NCBI RefSeq assembly: GCF_002973535.1
Contig: NZ_PVEP01000003.1
Coordinates: 248,001-312,000 of the forward strand
DNA: 64,000 nt
Source of the DNA: Albidovulum denitrificans
GTDB taxonomy: Bacteria; Pseudomonadota; Alphaproteobacteria; Rhodobacterales; Rhodobacteraceae
Direction: 5' to 3'
Numbering within the stretch: the stretch's first letter is position 1; every line of letters begins with the position of its first letter. The notes under the pieces were generated by a model, which searched no databases, had not been told where the DNA came from, and worked only from the letters and a program-made list of their open reading frames with translations. Below are positions 18,330 through 27,866 of this stretch, one piece after another. The translations under genes and the position numbers were made by a program.

Positions 18330-19011
18330 CGGGGTTGAGATCGTGCAGGGCGATTTCCGCCTGACCGCAGACTTCACGGTCGAGACCGGCGAACGGGTCG
18401 CGGTGATCGGACCTTCTGGCGCGGGGAAATCGACGCTGCTTTCGGTCATTGCCGGGTTCTTCGCCCAAAGCGCGGGGCGCATCCTGTGGGACGGGACCGA
18501 CCTTGGCCCGCTACCGCCCGGCGCGCGGCCGCTGTCGATCCTGTTTCAGGACCAGAACCTGTTCCCGCACCTGACGGCGGGGCAGAATGTGGCCCTTGGC
18601 CTGCGCCCGGACCTGCGGCTGTCACACGACGATCGGGCGCGCGTGTCGGCGGCGCTGGCCCGCGTGGGGCTGGCGGGGATGGAGGATCGCCGCCCCGGAA
18701 CCCTGTCAGGCGGGCAGCAAAGCCGGGTGGCTCTGGCGCGGGTCCTTCTGCGCGCCCGGCCCCTGATGCTGCTGGATGAGCCGTTTTCGGCCCTTGGCCC
18801 CGCCCTGAAGGTCGAGATGCTGGACCTCGTGGCCGGGATCGCGGCGGAGACGGGGGCGACGGTGCTGATGGTCAGCCATGACCCGGAGGATGCGCTGCGC
18901 ATCGCGGGACAGACCGTGCTGGTCGCCGATGGCATCGCCCATGCGCCGCAACCCACCGCGACCCTTCTGGCCGATCCGCCGCCTGCGCTGGCCGCCTATC
19001 TGGGCAAGTGA
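18316..19011 (+). CDS. thiQ: Thiamine ABC transporter ATP-binding protein
   Basis: 231 residues from the ATG at 18316, which matches the usual ThiQ length; an in-frame GTG at 18301 would add five residues. Walker A GPSGAGKS, Q-loop LFQDQNLFPHLT, signature LSGGQ and Walker B LMLLDEPFSALGP are intact. It is the ATPase of the thiamine importer and overlaps thiP by 14 bases. A GC-rich hairpin follows the stop immediately. Confidence 0.95.
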   Translation: MLLFDGVEIVQGDFRLTADFTVETGERVAVIGPSGAGKSTLLSVIAGFFAQSAGRILWDGTDLGPLPPGARPLSILFQDQNLFPHLTAGQNVALGLRPDLRLSHDDRARVSAALARVGLAGMEDRRPGTLSGGQQSRVALARVLLRARPLMLLDEPFSALGPALKVEMLDLVAGIAAETGATVLMVSHDPEDALRIAGQTVLVADGIAHAPQPTATLLADPPPALAAYLGK

Positions 19012-19013
19012 AA

Positions 19014-19040
19014 GGGCGCGGCCGTTTCCGACCGCGCCCC
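19014..19040. terminator. Hairpin between convergent thiQ and petC
   Basis: An inverted repeat GGGCGCGG with CCGCGCCC encloses a small CG-TTTC-CG loop three bases after the thiQ stop and 25 bases before the petC stop. No strong T-run follows on either strand. It may act as a bidirectional transcript end or 3'-stabilising hairpin. Confidence 0.55.
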
Positions 19041-19064
19041 CCGAAGATCATCCAACCGGGTGGA

Positions 19065-19847
19065 TCAGTGCTTGCCCTTGTGGGGTGCCCAGATCCGCTT
19101 GTTGGTCAGGTAGAGAAGCACCGAGAGAAGGCCAAGGAACAGCACGGCGACGAAGCCCGCCTGCTTGCGCGCCATCATCTTCGGTTCGGCCGCCCACATC
19201 AGGAAAGCAGCGACATCTTCGGCCATGTGCTTCACATCGTTGGGCGAGCCGTCCGCGAATTCCACCTGCTCATCAAAGAGCGGCGGCGCCATGGAGATCC
19301 AGCCGGTCGAGAAGGCGTGGTTCTCATAATAGACCGTCCCCGCCTCTTCCTTTTCCTCGCCGGTGTAGCCGTCAAGGATCGCGACGATGTATTCCGGGCC
19401 ACCGATGCCCTGGAAGAACTGGTTGATCCCGGTGCCGTAGGGCCCGTGGAAACCGGCCCGCGCCTTGGCCATCAGGCTGAGGTCGGGGGCGTTCGGGTCG
19501 TTATGCGGCGGGAAGAAATCCGTCTCTTTCCGCGGGCGGGTATCGTCAAGCTCGGCATCGAAGATGTCGAACTGCGCCGCATAGGCACGGACCTGATCTT
19601 CCGGCAGGTGCGGGCCACCCTCGTCGGCGAGAGAACGGATCGGGACCAGTTTCATCCCGTGGCAGGCAGAGCAGACCTCGGTATAGACCTGAAGGCCGCG
19701 CTGAAGCTGATGCTCGTCATAGGTGCCGAACGGCCCTTCGAAGGAGAAGGCCACATCCTCGATATGAACAGCGCCTTCGGCTGCCATGGCCGCCCCGCCC
19801 GAGAGGGCGAGCAGGGAAGCGGCGGTGATTGCGATTTTCCTGAACAT
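19065..19847 (-). CDS. petC: Cytochrome c1 of the bc1 complex
   Basis: 260 residues from the ATG at 19847. A signal peptide ends near [10 protein letters not shown], the covalent haem motif CSACH lies at 59-63, and a C-terminal membrane anchor ([18 protein letters not shown]) holds the domain in the periplasm. The segment MAPPLF includes a candidate axial methionine. Cytochrome c1 takes electrons from the Rieske centre and passes them to soluble or membrane cytochrome c. It is the last gene of petABC, 19 bases after petB. Confidence 0.97.
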   Translation of the reverse strand: MFRKIAITAASLLALSGGAAMAAEGAVHIEDVAFSFEGPFGTYDEHQLQRGLQVYTEVCSACHGMKLVPIRSLADEGGPHLPEDQVRAYAAQFDIFDAELDDTRPRKETDFFPPHNDPNAPDLSLMAKARAGFHGPYGTGINQFFQGIGGPEYIVAILDGYTGEEKEEAGTVYYENHAFSTGWISMAPPLFDEQVEFADGSPNDVKHMAEDVAAFLMWAAEPKMMARKQAGFVAVLFLGLLSVLLYLTNKRIWAPHKGKH

Positions 19848-19866
19848 CTCAATCGGTCCTTTTCGC

Positions 19867-21189
19867 TTATTCCGCCGGATGGCTGTTGGCGCCGTAATGC
19901 GCATTGAAGTCGTCCTCGATCGTCGCGGGCGCCGCCAGCGGCTTTTCGATGATGCCGAGGATCGGCAGGATCACCAGGAAGTAGGCGAACCAGTAGGCCG
20001 CGCCGATCAGCGAGATGATCGAATAGGGTGGCTCGGCCGGCATGGCGCCGCACCACATCAGGACGATGAAGTCGATGACCAGCAGGTAGAACCACCAGCG
20101 GAACATCGGCCGGTACTTGCCCGAACGAACGCTGGAGGTATCAAGCCACGGCACCACGAACATCACCGCGATGGCGCCGAACATCGCCAGCACGCCAAAG
20201 AACTTGGCGTCGACGATGCCGAAGGTGATCCACTCGGTCAGCATCACGACCCAGACGTCCGAGGTGAAGGCGCGCAGGATCGCGTAGAAGGGCAGGAAGT
20301 ACCATTCCGGCACGATATGCGCGGGCGTCGCCAGCGGGTTCGCCTCGATGTAATTGTCCGGGTGGCCAAGGTAGTTCGGCATGAAGCCGACGATGGCGAA
20401 GAACACCATCAGCACGACGGCCATCGCGAACAGGTCCTTGATGACGAAGTAGGGCCAGAAGGGCAGCGTGTCCTTCTCGGCCTCGGCCTTGGATCCGCGC
20501 CGCACTTCCACGCCCGTCGGGTTGTTGTTGCCCGTCGTGTGGAAGGCCCAGATGTGAACGGCGACAAGCGCCGCGATCACGAAGGGCAAGAGGTAGTGCA
20601 GCGAGAAGAAGCGGTTCAGCGTGGCGTTGTCCACGGCCGGTCCGCCCAGAAGCCAGGTCTGGATCGATTCCCCGATGCCGGGGATCGCGCCGAAGAGGCC
20701 GGTGATGACCGTGGCGCCCCAGAAGGACATCTGCCCCCAGGGAAGGACGTAGCCCATGAAGGCGGTCCCCATCATGCAGAGGTAGATGATCATGCCGACG
20801 ATCCAGGTCACCTCACGCGGGGCCTTGTAGGAGCCGTAGAAGAGACCGCGGAAGATGTGGATATAGACGGCGAAGAAGAAAAGCGAGGCCCCGTTCGCGT
20901 GCAGATAGCGCAGCAGGTAGCCGCCGTTCACGTCACGCATGATGTGTTCGACGCTGGCAAAGGCCTTGTCGACATGCGGGGTGTAGTGCATCGCAAGGAC
21001 GATGCCTGTCGCGATCTGAAGAACCAGGCAGAACGCCAGGACGATGCCCCAGATCCACCACCAGTTCAGGTTCTTCGGCGTCGGAATCATGAGCGTGTCA
21101 TAAGCCAGGCTCACGATCGGCAGGCGGCGGTGAAGCCACTGCTCGATGCCCGACTTCGGCTCGTAATGGTCGTGCGGAATACCAGCCAT
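19867..21189 (-). CDS. petB: Cytochrome b of the bc1 complex
   Basis: 440 residues, the full-length proteobacterial fused cytochrome b. It contains the b-haem histidine helices ([20 protein letters not shown] and [20 protein letters not shown]), the [18 protein letters not shown] block, and the Qo-site motif PEWY. About eight transmembrane helices are visible. It oxidises ubiquinol at the Qo site and reduces quinone at Qi. Gene order petA-petB-petC matches Rhodobacter. Confidence 0.98.
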   Translation of the reverse strand: MAGIPHDHYEPKSGIEQWLHRRLPIVSLAYDTLMIPTPKNLNWWWIWGIVLAFCLVLQIATGIVLAMHYTPHVDKAFASVEHIMRDVNGGYLLRYLHANGASLFFFAVYIHIFRGLFYGSYKAPREVTWIVGMIIYLCMMGTAFMGYVLPWGQMSFWGATVITGLFGAIPGIGESIQTWLLGGPAVDNATLNRFFSLHYLLPFVIAALVAVHIWAFHTTGNNNPTGVEVRRGSKAEAEKDTLPFWPYFVIKDLFAMAVVLMVFFAIVGFMPNYLGHPDNYIEANPLATPAHIVPEWYFLPFYAILRAFTSDVWVVMLTEWITFGIVDAKFFGVLAMFGAIAVMFVVPWLDTSSVRSGKYRPMFRWWFYLLVIDFIVLMWCGAMPAEPPYSIISLIGAAYWFAYFLVILPILGIIEKPLAAPATIEDDFNAHYGANSHPAE

Positions 21190-21201
21190 CTGTCAGTCCC
21201 C

Positions 21202-21765
21202 TCAGCCCAGCTTGATCGTGGTGTCGTCAGTGAAGGCGGCCAGCGGAATGTCGAGGTTCCGCGGCGCCGGCCCCCTGCGGATGCGGCCGGCCGTGTCGTA
21301 GTGCGACCCGTGGCAGGGGCAGAACCAGCCGTCGAAATCGCCCGCATTGTTGCCCAGCGGCACGCAGCCCAGATGGGTGCAGACGCCGATCATCACCAGC
21401 CATTCGCCCGCTTCGTCCAGCGTCCGGTTTTCGTCGGTCGCCTCGGCGGTGGGGGCCAGGTTCTTGTTCTCGGCGTTGGTGTCCACCAGATCGGAAAGCT
21501 GCACGGCGCGGCCTTCCTCGATCTCTTTCTCGGTCCGGCGGCGGATGAAGACCGGCTTGCCGCGCCATTTCACGGTCAACTGGGTGCCGACCTCGACCCC
21601 GCTCACATCGACGAAGATGGAGCTGAGCGCCTGAACGTCGGCGGAGGGGTTCATCTGGTCCACAAGGGTCCAGACGGCGGCGCCGGTCGCGACCGCGCCC
21701 GCGCCGGCCGTGGCGTAGTAGAGGAAATCCCTCCGGGTGCCTGCGTGATCTTCTGCTTGGGACAC
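21202..21765 (-). CDS. petA: Ubiquinol-cytochrome c reductase Rieske iron-sulfur subunit
   Basis: 187 residues from a GTG at 21765 with GGGAG nine bases upstream. That start gives the [21 protein letters not shown]-terminus that matches Rhodobacter Rieske proteins. The twin-arginine RRDFLYYAT precedes the anchor helix. The 2Fe-2S ligands are C129, H131, C149 and H152 (CTHLGC, CPCHGSH), with C134 and C151 available for the disulfide. First gene of petABC. Confidence 0.97.
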   Translation of the reverse strand: MSQAEDHAGTRRDFLYYATAGAGAVATGAAVWTLVDQMNPSADVQALSSIFVDVSGVEVGTQLTVKWRGKPVFIRRRTEKEIEEGRAVQLSDLVDTNAENKNLAPTAEATDENRTLDEAGEWLVMIGVCTHLGCVPLGNNAGDFDGWFCPCHGSHYDTAGRIRRGPAPRNLDIPLAAFTDDTTIKLG

Positions 21766-21907
21766 GAAACTTTCTCCCTGTTCCGACCGGCGGCCCGGCC
21801 CTACGACGGTTGGGCCGCAGTCTCCCGCAGCCTTCACCGGCGGTTATTAGCGGTCAATTTCCGGCCCGTCCAGCGGACAATCTGGCGCAAATCGTCGCCA
21901 TTGACGC

Positions 21908-21913
21908 ATTATA
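21908..21913 (-). promoter_or_regulatory. Candidate -10 element for petABC
   Basis: On the minus strand a perfect TATAAT lies about 145 bases upstream of the petA GTG start. No convincing TTGACA is found 17 bases further upstream, so this rests on one hexamer and may be chance. Confidence 0.3.
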
Positions 21914-21950
21914 CCCCTGTGCCACGCCGCCCGGCCCTTCCTCCCTTACC

Positions 21951-22712
21951 TTACGGCCAGCGCTTGCGACTCATCAGCGCAGCCTGCCGCAACAGGGCCA
22001 GGTCGATGTCGGAGGAGACGAAGATGGCCCCGGCGTCGATGACCTCGGCGACGAATTCGGCGTCGGAGGAGAGGAAACCTGCGGGCAGCCCGGCCGCCGT
22101 GATGCGGCGGATACCATCCAGCGTGGCCTTCTTTACCTCGGGGTGGGAGGTCTGGCCGGGATAGCCCATGCTCGCGGCAAGATCCGCCGGGCCGATGAAG
22201 ATGCCGTCCACCCCCGGAACCGCCGCGATCTCCTCGATCCGGCCCAGCGCGAGTTCGGTTTCGCATTGCACGAGGACACAGATTTCTTCGTCCGCGCGGG
22301 CGGCATAGCCGGGAATCGCGCCATAGCGCCCGGCGCGCGTCATGCTCGACAGCCCGCGCGCGCCCTTCGGGGGGTAGCGCGTCGCCGCAACGGCGGCCGC
22401 GGCCTCCTCTGCGGACTGGACATAGGGCAGAAGCAGGGTCTGCGCGCCGATATCGAGGTATTTCTTGATCAGCACCAGGTCGTTCCAGGCCGGGCGGACA
22501 AGGCCGCTGACCGGATAGGGCGCGACGGTGCGCAGAAAGGCCGCCGCCTCGGCCGGGCCTACGGGCGAATGTTCAGTATCGTAAAGCAGCCAGTCATAGC
22601 CGCACCCGGCCAAGAGTTCGGCCGAGTTGGTGTCGCCGATCGTACACCAGATCCCGACCTGAAGGCGCCGTTCCTTCAACGCGGCCTTGAAGTGGTTGCG
22701 GGGCAGGTCCAT
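21951..22712 (-). CDS. HpcH/HpaI aldolase/citrate lyase family protein
   Basis: 253 residues from the ATG at 22712; the longer open frame runs through the tRNA gene and is not real. The class II pyruvate-aldolase features are YDTEHSPVG, GLVRPAWND, VQCETELALGRIEEI and FIGPADLAASMG, including the Glu that with an Asp binds the metal. Relatives cleave 4-hydroxy-2-oxo acids (HpaI, GarL) to pyruvate and an aldehyde. The exact substrate cannot be fixed. It stands alone between petA and tRNA-Leu. Confidence 0.9.
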   Translation of the reverse strand: MDLPRNHFKAALKERRLQVGIWCTIGDTNSAELLAGCGYDWLLYDTEHSPVGPAEAAAFLRTVAPYPVSGLVRPAWNDLVLIKKYLDIGAQTLLLPYVQSAEEAAAAVAATRYPPKGARGLSSMTRAGRYGAIPGYAARADEEICVLVQCETELALGRIEEIAAVPGVDGIFIGPADLAASMGYPGQTSHPEVKKATLDGIRRITAAGLPAGFLSSDAEFVAEVIDAGAIFVSSDIDLALLRQAALMSRKRWP

Positions 22713-22833
22713 GGCGATCCTCTCTGGCTGTTGGGGGGGGGTAAGGGGAAAGCTTCTGCCAGAAGTCCGCCTATCGCAAGCCCGTCGGGCGATCCCTTCC
22801 GGGCCCGTCGCCCACTCCGCCCAGGTCAGGCCA

Positions 22834-22875
22834 GAAAAAAACAAAAGCCGTCCATCTCGCTGAGATTGAACGGCC
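22834..22875 (-). terminator. Intrinsic terminator of tRNA-Leu
   Basis: On the minus strand a stem GCCGT...ACGGC, extended by ATCTC/GAGAT around an AGC loop, is followed by TTTTGTTTTTTT. It begins about 12 bases after the CCA end of tRNA-Leu. Confidence 0.85.
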
Positions 22876-22886
22876 TTTTGATCGTA

Positions 22887-22971
22887 TGGTGCCCAGGAGA
22901 GGACTCGAACCTCCACGCCTTGCGGCACACGGACCTGAACCGTGCGCGTCTACCAATTCCGCCACCTGGGC
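22887..22971 (-). tRNA. tRNA-Leu (anticodon CAG), CCA encoded
   Basis: The minus strand gives a class II tRNA. The acceptor GCCCAGG pairs with CCTGGGC, the D-arm region is GCGGAATTGGTAGACGC, and the anticodon stem CACGG/CCGTG frames a loop with CAG at 34-36. A long variable arm (TGCCGCAAGGCG) and the T-arm GGTTCGAGTCC follow, ending ACCA. It reads CUG codons, the dominant Leu codon of this genome. Confidence 0.97.
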
Positions 22972-23110
22972 AGGTGTCGTGGAGCGCGATTTACAGAGGG
23001 CCGCTGGGCGTGTCAACGGGGAGACAGCGAAAAGCCGCGACGATCATTGCGCCTTGTTCGCTGCGGGTCTAGGCGCTAATCAGGGGCGCATTCAGTTTCG
23101 GAGGCCGGCC

Positions 23111-24097
23111 ATGTCCAAGCTCGTCACGATTTACGGCGGTTCGGGGTTTCTCGGGCGATATATCGCCCGGCGGATGGCCAAGAAGGGCTGGCGCGTGCGC
23201 GTCGCGGTCCGGCGCCCGAATGAGGCCTTGTTCGTCAAGCCCTATGGCGCCGTCGGTCAGGTTGAGCCGATCCTGTGCAACATCCGTGACGATGCCTCTG
23301 TCCGCGCCGCGATGATCGGCGCCGATGCGGTGGTCAACTGCGTCGGGACCTTCGACAAGTCCGGCAAGAACAATTTCGAGGCGGTGCAGGCCGAGGGGGC
23401 CGCGCGCATTGCCCGCATCGCGGCGGAAACCGGGGTGGCATCGCTGGTCCATATCTCTGCCATCGGCGCCTCGGCCGATGCCGCAAGCCGCTATTCCCGT
23501 ACCAAGGCGGAAGGGGAAGCCGGTGTGCTTCGCCATTTCCCCGGCGCAACGATCCTGCGTCCCTCGGTCATGTTCGGGCCCGAAGACGGGTTCTTCAACC
23601 GCTTCGCCTCGATGGCGCGGTTCGGGCCGGTGCTGTCGATCGTCGGCGGCAACACGCGCTTTCAGCCGGTCTATGTCGATGACGTCGCCCAGGCGGCGGT
23701 GGCCGGGATCGAGGGGCGTGCAAGCGGCACCTATGAACTCGGCGGTCCCGATGTCGCGACCTTCCGCGACTGGATCAGGCAGATGCTGACGGTGATCCTG
23801 CGTCGCCGCCTGATCGTGAACCTGCCGTTCTGGATCGCCTCGATCATGGGCAACCTTCTTGATTTCGGCTCGGCGCTGACGGGACGTCTGTTCCCCAACA
23901 AGATCCTGACCGCCGATCAGGTCAAGACGCTGAAAGTCGACAATGTCGTGGCGGATGGCGCGAAAACGCTGTCCGATCTGGGGATCGCGCCGACGCCCGC
24001 GGGCGCGGTCCTGCCCGACTACCTCTGGCGGTTCCGCCCCTCGGGGCAATACGACGCCATCAAGGCCTCGGCCAAGAACCTGCGTCAGCACGGGTAA
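23111..24097 (+). CDS. Complex I NDUFA9-subunit-like NAD(P)-binding protein
   Basis: 328 residues from the ATG at 23111 with GGAGG upstream. It is an atypical short-chain dehydrogenase: the N-terminal Rossmann motif [18 protein letters not shown] is intact, and the later [20 protein letters not shown] holds a Tyr-x3-Lys pair. It resembles the mitochondrial NDUFA9 accessory subunit, whose alphaproteobacterial homologues are common outside nuo operons. Whether it binds complex I here is not known. uppP follows 81 bases later. Confidence 0.87.
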   Translation: MSKLVTIYGGSGFLGRYIARRMAKKGWRVRVAVRRPNEALFVKPYGAVGQVEPILCNIRDDASVRAAMIGADAVVNCVGTFDKSGKNNFEAVQAEGAARIARIAAETGVASLVHISAIGASADAASRYSRTKAEGEAGVLRHFPGATILRPSVMFGPEDGFFNRFASMARFGPVLSIVGGNTRFQPVYVDDVAQAAVAGIEGRASGTYELGGPDVATFRDWIRQMLTVILRRRLIVNLPFWIASIMGNLLDFGSALTGRLFPNKILTADQVKTLKVDNVVADGAKTLSDLGIAPTPAGAVLPDYLWRFRPSGQYDAIKASAKNLRQHG

Positions 24098-24178
24098 TGA
24101 AGGCGCGAGTGTCTTGCGTCCGTTCGTGGCCGCGCCTAGGGTCCGCGCGAGCTTGATGCCGCACAGGACCCCCCGAAG

Positions 24179-24982
24179 ATGCAAGACACGACGCTGATCT
24201 CCCTTTTTCTGGGGGTGCTTGAAGGGCTGACGGAGTTCATCCCGGTCTCTTCCACCGGCCATTTGCTGCTGGCGAGCCATTTCCTTGGCTTCGAAAGCGC
24301 GGGAAAGACCTTTGAGGTGGTGATCCAGCTGGGCGCGGTGCTGGCGCTGCTGGCGGTCTATGCGGGCAAGATCACCCATACCATCGTCGCCCTGCCAAGC
24401 GAGCGGCAGGCGCGGCGGTTCGCCGGGTCGGTGTTGCTGGCCTTCCTGCCTGCGGTGGTGATCGGCGTTCTGGCGCATGACATCATCAAGGAAGTGCTGT
24501 TCGAAAGCCCGCGCCTGATTTCGATCATGCTGATCCTTGGCGGGATCGTCCTTTTGCTGGTGGACCGGCTGCCGCTGCGGCCGCGTTATCATGCGGCGGA
24601 CGACCTTCCGCTGGGCGTCGCGCTGGCGATCGGCTTTTTCCAGTGCCTTGCGATGATTCCCGGCACCTCGCGGTCAGGCTCCACCATCGTCGGCGCGCTG
24701 CTTCTGGGGGTGGAGAAACGTGCGGCGGCGGAGTTTTCGTTTTTCCTGTCGATCCCGACCATGGCAGGTGCCGTAGCCTATGACCTTTACAAGAACCGCG
24801 ACGTTCTGGACTGGTCGGCAATGGGCGAGATTGCCATCGGCTTTGCGGCGGCCTTCGTGGTCGCGATCCTCGTGGTGCGGTGGTTGCTGGGCTATGTGAG
24901 CAGGCGGGGCTATGCGCTTTTTGGCTGGTGGCGAATCATCGTTGGCGCGCTGGCCTTGGCTGCGCTGACGGCGGGTTTCTGA
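24179..24982 (+). CDS. uppP: Undecaprenyl-diphosphatase
   Basis: 267 residues with about eight membrane helices. The BacA/UppP family motifs are [18 protein letters not shown] near the N-terminus and [10 protein letters not shown] mid-protein. The enzyme dephosphorylates undecaprenyl pyrophosphate on the periplasmic face, recycling the lipid carrier of peptidoglycan synthesis. A terminator-like hairpin follows directly. Confidence 0.97.
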   Translation: MQDTTLISLFLGVLEGLTEFIPVSSTGHLLLASHFLGFESAGKTFEVVIQLGAVLALLAVYAGKITHTIVALPSERQARRFAGSVLLAFLPAVVIGVLAHDIIKEVLFESPRLISIMLILGGIVLLLVDRLPLRPRYHAADDLPLGVALAIGFFQCLAMIPGTSRSGSTIVGALLLGVEKRAAAEFSFFLSIPTMAGAVAYDLYKNRDVLDWSAMGEIAIGFAAAFVVAILVVRWLLGYVSRRGYALFGWWRIIVGALALAALTAGF

Positions 24983-24985
24983 CCG

Positions 24986-25018
24986 TTAGGTCCACTTTTC
25001 TGACCTAATTTTCGCTTT
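24986..25018 (+). terminator. Intrinsic terminator of uppP
   Basis: The stem TTAGGTC with GACCTAA encloses a nine-base loop and runs into TTTTCGCTTTT. It starts three bases after the uppP stop and separates it from gltD. Confidence 0.65.
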
Positions 25019-25143
25019 TGCGAGGGGATCGCGCCGCTGCCGCGCCAAAAATCCGCCAAATAGGTAAACTATGCTGACTTTTATTCCTGACGCATTGGCA
25101 GTAGCAATGCGCACCCGGAACTTCGCGCGGAAATGAGTGAGCC

Positions 25144-26580
25144 ATGGCCCAGCAACGCATGTTGAAATTCGTCTCTGTCTCGAAAGAGATGCCGGAGAAG
25201 CGCGAGGCCAATGTCCGCGCCCAGGATTTCAACGAGATTTACCGTGAGTTCGCGTTGGCCAAGGCCGAAGAGCAGGCCGGGCGGTGCAGCCAGTGCGGTG
25301 TACCCTACTGCCAGTCGCATTGCCCGCTGCACAACAATATCCCCGACTGGCTACGGATGACCGCCGAGGGGCGGTTGCAGGAGGCCTATGAGCTTTCGCA
25401 ATCCACCAACACCTTCCCGGAGATTTGCGGCCGCATCTGCCCGCAGGATCGTCTCTGTGAGGGCAACTGCGTGATCGAACAGTCGGGCCACGGCACCGTC
25501 ACCATCGGCGCGATCGAGAAATTCATCACCGACACGGCCTTCGACAATGGCTGGGTCAAGGCGATCCGTCCGGCGCGGGAACGGTCGGAAAGCGTCGGCA
25601 TCATCGGCGCGGGTCCCGGCGGCCTTGCCGCCGCCGATGCGCTGCGCCGCGCCGGAGTGCAGGTCACGGTCTATGACCGTTACGACCGCGCGGGCGGGCT
25701 GATGACCTACGGCATTCCCGGCTTCAAGCTGGAGAAGGACGTGGTGATGGACCGTATCCGCCAGCTTGAGGATGGCGGGGTGGAATTCGTGCTGAACTGC
25801 AACGTGGGCGAGGACATCACCTTCGACGCGATCCATGGCAAGCATGACGCAGTCGTCATCGCGACGGGCGTCTACAAAAGCCGCGACCTTGGCGGGCCGA
25901 ATGCCGGGGCCACGGGCATCGTGCGCGCCATCGACTATCTGACCGCGTCGAACCGCAAGAGCTTTGGCGACGATGTGCCGGAATTCGACAGCGGCGAGCT
26001 GGACGCGAGCGGCAAGCGCGTCGTCGTGATCGGCGGCGGCGACACGGCGATGGATTGCGTCCGCACGGCGATCCGGCAGGGCGCGCAATCGGTGAAATGC
26101 CTTTACCGCCGCGACCGGGCGAACATGCCGGGAAGCCAGCGCGAGGTCGCAAATGCCGAGGAAGAGGGCGTCGAATTCGTCTGGCTGACCGCACCCAAGG
26201 GGTTTGCCGCCAGCGGTGCCGTCGAGGGCGTGATGGTCGAGAAGATGCGCCTTGGCGCGCCGGACGCCACGGGCCGCCAGGCGCCCGAGGTGATCGAGGG
26301 CGCGGATTATCTGGAAGAGGCCGACCTCGTCATCAAGGCGCTGGGCTTCGAGCCGGAGGACCTGCCGAAGCTCTGGGGTGTGGACGACCTGACCGTCACC
26401 CGCTGGGGTACGATCCGGGCCGATTTCGGCACCCATGCGACCAGCCTGCCGGGCGTCTTCGCCGTGGGCGACATCGTGCGCGGCGCCAGCCTTGTGGTCT
26501 GGGCGATCCGCGACGGGCGCGAGGCGGCGGAAAGCGTGCTGGATTACCTCTCCGGGGCCGAGGCGGTCGCGGCGGAATAG
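25144..26580 (+). CDS. gltD: Glutamate synthase small subunit (NADPH)
   Basis: 478 residues. The N-terminal cysteine-rich region (CSQCGVPYCQSHCPLHN and CGRICPQDRLCEGNC) binds the Fe-S clusters. Then come an FAD site GIIGAGPGGLAAADALRRAG and an NADPH site VIGGGDTAMDC, and the C-terminal VFAVGDIVRG. It passes NADPH electrons to the large subunit for glutamate formation in ammonia assimilation. Unusually, it is separated from gltB by two small genes. Confidence 0.97.
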   Translation: MAQQRMLKFVSVSKEMPEKREANVRAQDFNEIYREFALAKAEEQAGRCSQCGVPYCQSHCPLHNNIPDWLRMTAEGRLQEAYELSQSTNTFPEICGRICPQDRLCEGNCVIEQSGHGTVTIGAIEKFITDTAFDNGWVKAIRPARERSESVGIIGAGPGGLAAADALRRAGVQVTVYDRYDRAGGLMTYGIPGFKLEKDVVMDRIRQLEDGGVEFVLNCNVGEDITFDAIHGKHDAVVIATGVYKSRDLGGPNAGATGIVRAIDYLTASNRKSFGDDVPEFDSGELDASGKRVVVIGGGDTAMDCVRTAIRQGAQSVKCLYRRDRANMPGSQREVANAEEEGVEFVWLTAPKGFAASGAVEGVMVEKMRLGAPDATGRQAPEVIEGADYLEEADLVIKALGFEPEDLPKLWGVDDLTVTRWGTIRADFGTHATSLPGVFAVGDIVRGASLVVWAIRDGREAAESVLDYLSGAEAVAAE

Positions 26581-26709
26581 GCGGTAGGGACGGCGTCGGA
26601 CCCGTATCGTGCATCTGTAGGGTTTGTGTAGCTACAGGCGCAGGGGCGGCGAAAGCGCCGGAAAGACGGGATGGTCAGCAATGCTGACCCGGATTGGAAA
26701 GGACGTCCG

Positions 26710-27426
26710 ATGGCGATCGCGACACGCATCCTTCTGGCAGGCGCCGCCCTGGCGGGCCTTGCGGGCGCCCCGGCGCTGGCGGCGGGCAAGTTCCGCGCGC
26801 CGGAGGGCTGCACAGTCTATCAGACCGTCCAGCTTCACAACTGCCAGGTGGCGCAGCTTTACCGCTGCGATGGCGACGCGGCGGGCGATCAGTGGACGCT
26901 TTACAGCGATGGCCAAGGGCCGTTCTACCTGAGCCGTATCGACGCCGAGACGCGTTGGGTCGACAGCTATGACCTGACAACCGGAGAGCGCGACCAGATC
27001 GCCGAGGAAGCTGACCCGGCCTCATTCTCCACCCTGCTGGAGACCGGGCGGGACAGCTATGACTTCACCACGAAAAGCAACTCCGGCGAGGTACGGCGCT
27101 ATCACGGCTTTGACGAGTTGACCGGCAAGACGGTGGTGATCGACGGCATTACGCTGGACCAGACGCGGTTCGAACTGACGGCAGAGGGCGCGGATGGCGA
27201 ACGGATTTATCATCGGTCCGGGGCGCAGTTCATCCAGCGCGACTGGCGCGTGTTCTTCGCCGACCGGGAGGTGTTCGAAGGCAGTGATGGCGACCGGCGC
27301 GAGATGGCCGAGGGGCCGGTGACCTTCGCCGCGCCGGACACGCCGGGCTATCTGGCGGCGGAACCGGAATATGACTGCAATTCGCAGATGACGGATGCGA
27401 TGCCCCTGCCCGGCGGTGCGTCATGA
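26710..27426 (+). CDS. Secreted protein of unknown function
   Basis: 238 residues from the ATG at 26710 with AAAGGA upstream. A signal peptide (AIATRILLAGAALAGLAGAP, then ALAAG) is clear. The mature protein has four cysteines: two near the start, in GCTVYQTVQLHNC, one in YRCDGD and one near the end in YDCNSQ, which suits a disulfide-bonded periplasmic domain. I do not recognise the family. The stop overlaps the next start (ATGA), and the gene sits inside the gltD-gltB interval, so it is probably cotranscribed with the glt genes. Confidence 0.75.
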   Translation: MAIATRILLAGAALAGLAGAPALAAGKFRAPEGCTVYQTVQLHNCQVAQLYRCDGDAAGDQWTLYSDGQGPFYLSRIDAETRWVDSYDLTTGERDQIAEEADPASFSTLLETGRDSYDFTTKSNSGEVRRYHGFDELTGKTVVIDGITLDQTRFELTAEGADGERIYHRSGAQFIQRDWRVFFADREVFEGSDGDRREMAEGPVTFAAPDTPGYLAAEPEYDCNSQMTDAMPLPGGAS

Positions 27427-27866
27427 CGGCGCTGCCCCCCATCTCCGGCGCCTGCCTTTGCGGCGCGGTCACGGTGACGATGGTCCCTGCCGCGGCTGAG
27501 GTCCATGCCTGCCATTGCGGTCAGTGCCGCCGCTGGACCGGCAGCGCGTTCCTTGAGATCGACGCGGCCCCCGGCACGCTTGAGGCCAAAGGTCCGGTCG
27601 TCGCCTTCGCCTCGTCGGACTGGGCGGAGCGGGCGCATTGCGGCGCCTGTGGATCGCCGCTCTGGTATCGGCTCACCCAGCCGGGGGCGGATACCCACGC
27701 CGTCTCGGCCGGGCTGTTCGAAAATGCGGCGGGCTTCCCGCTGACCAAAGAGATCTATGTCGACCGCAAGCCCGAGGGCTACGCCTTCGCGGGCGATCAC
27801 CGGCGGATGACCGAAGCGGAATTCCTGGCGTCGATTGGCGTCAGCGCAGAAGGAGAAGGCCAATGA
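27423..27866 (+). CDS. GFA family protein (glutathione-dependent formaldehyde-activating-enzyme fold)
   Basis: 147 residues. The zinc-binding cysteines typical of the GFA/CENP-V fold are present: CLCGAV, CHCGQCRRWTGS and CGACGSPLWYR. Members bind zinc and some act with glutathione adducts, but most are uncharacterised and no substrate is implied here. It overlaps the secreted-protein gene upstream and gltB downstream by ATGA, so it is embedded in a coupled gltD-X-GFA-gltB transcript. Confidence 0.9.
   Translation: MTALPPISGACLCGAVTVTMVPAAAEVHACHCGQCRRWTGSAFLEIDAAPGTLEAKGPVVAFASSDWAERAHCGACGSPLWYRLTQPGADTHAVSAGLFENAAGFPLTKEIYVDRKPEGYAFAGDHRRMTEAEFLASIGVSAEGEGQ

Noticed and set aside
19786-22164. 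792-codon plus-strand ORF over petB-petA
   Set aside because: Antisense to certain bc1 genes; long only because stop codons are rare in this GC-rich frame.
26606-26637. CTGTAG/CTACAG hairpin after gltD as a terminator
   Set aside because: Only six base pairs and no T-run. Downstream genes look cotranscribed with gltB.
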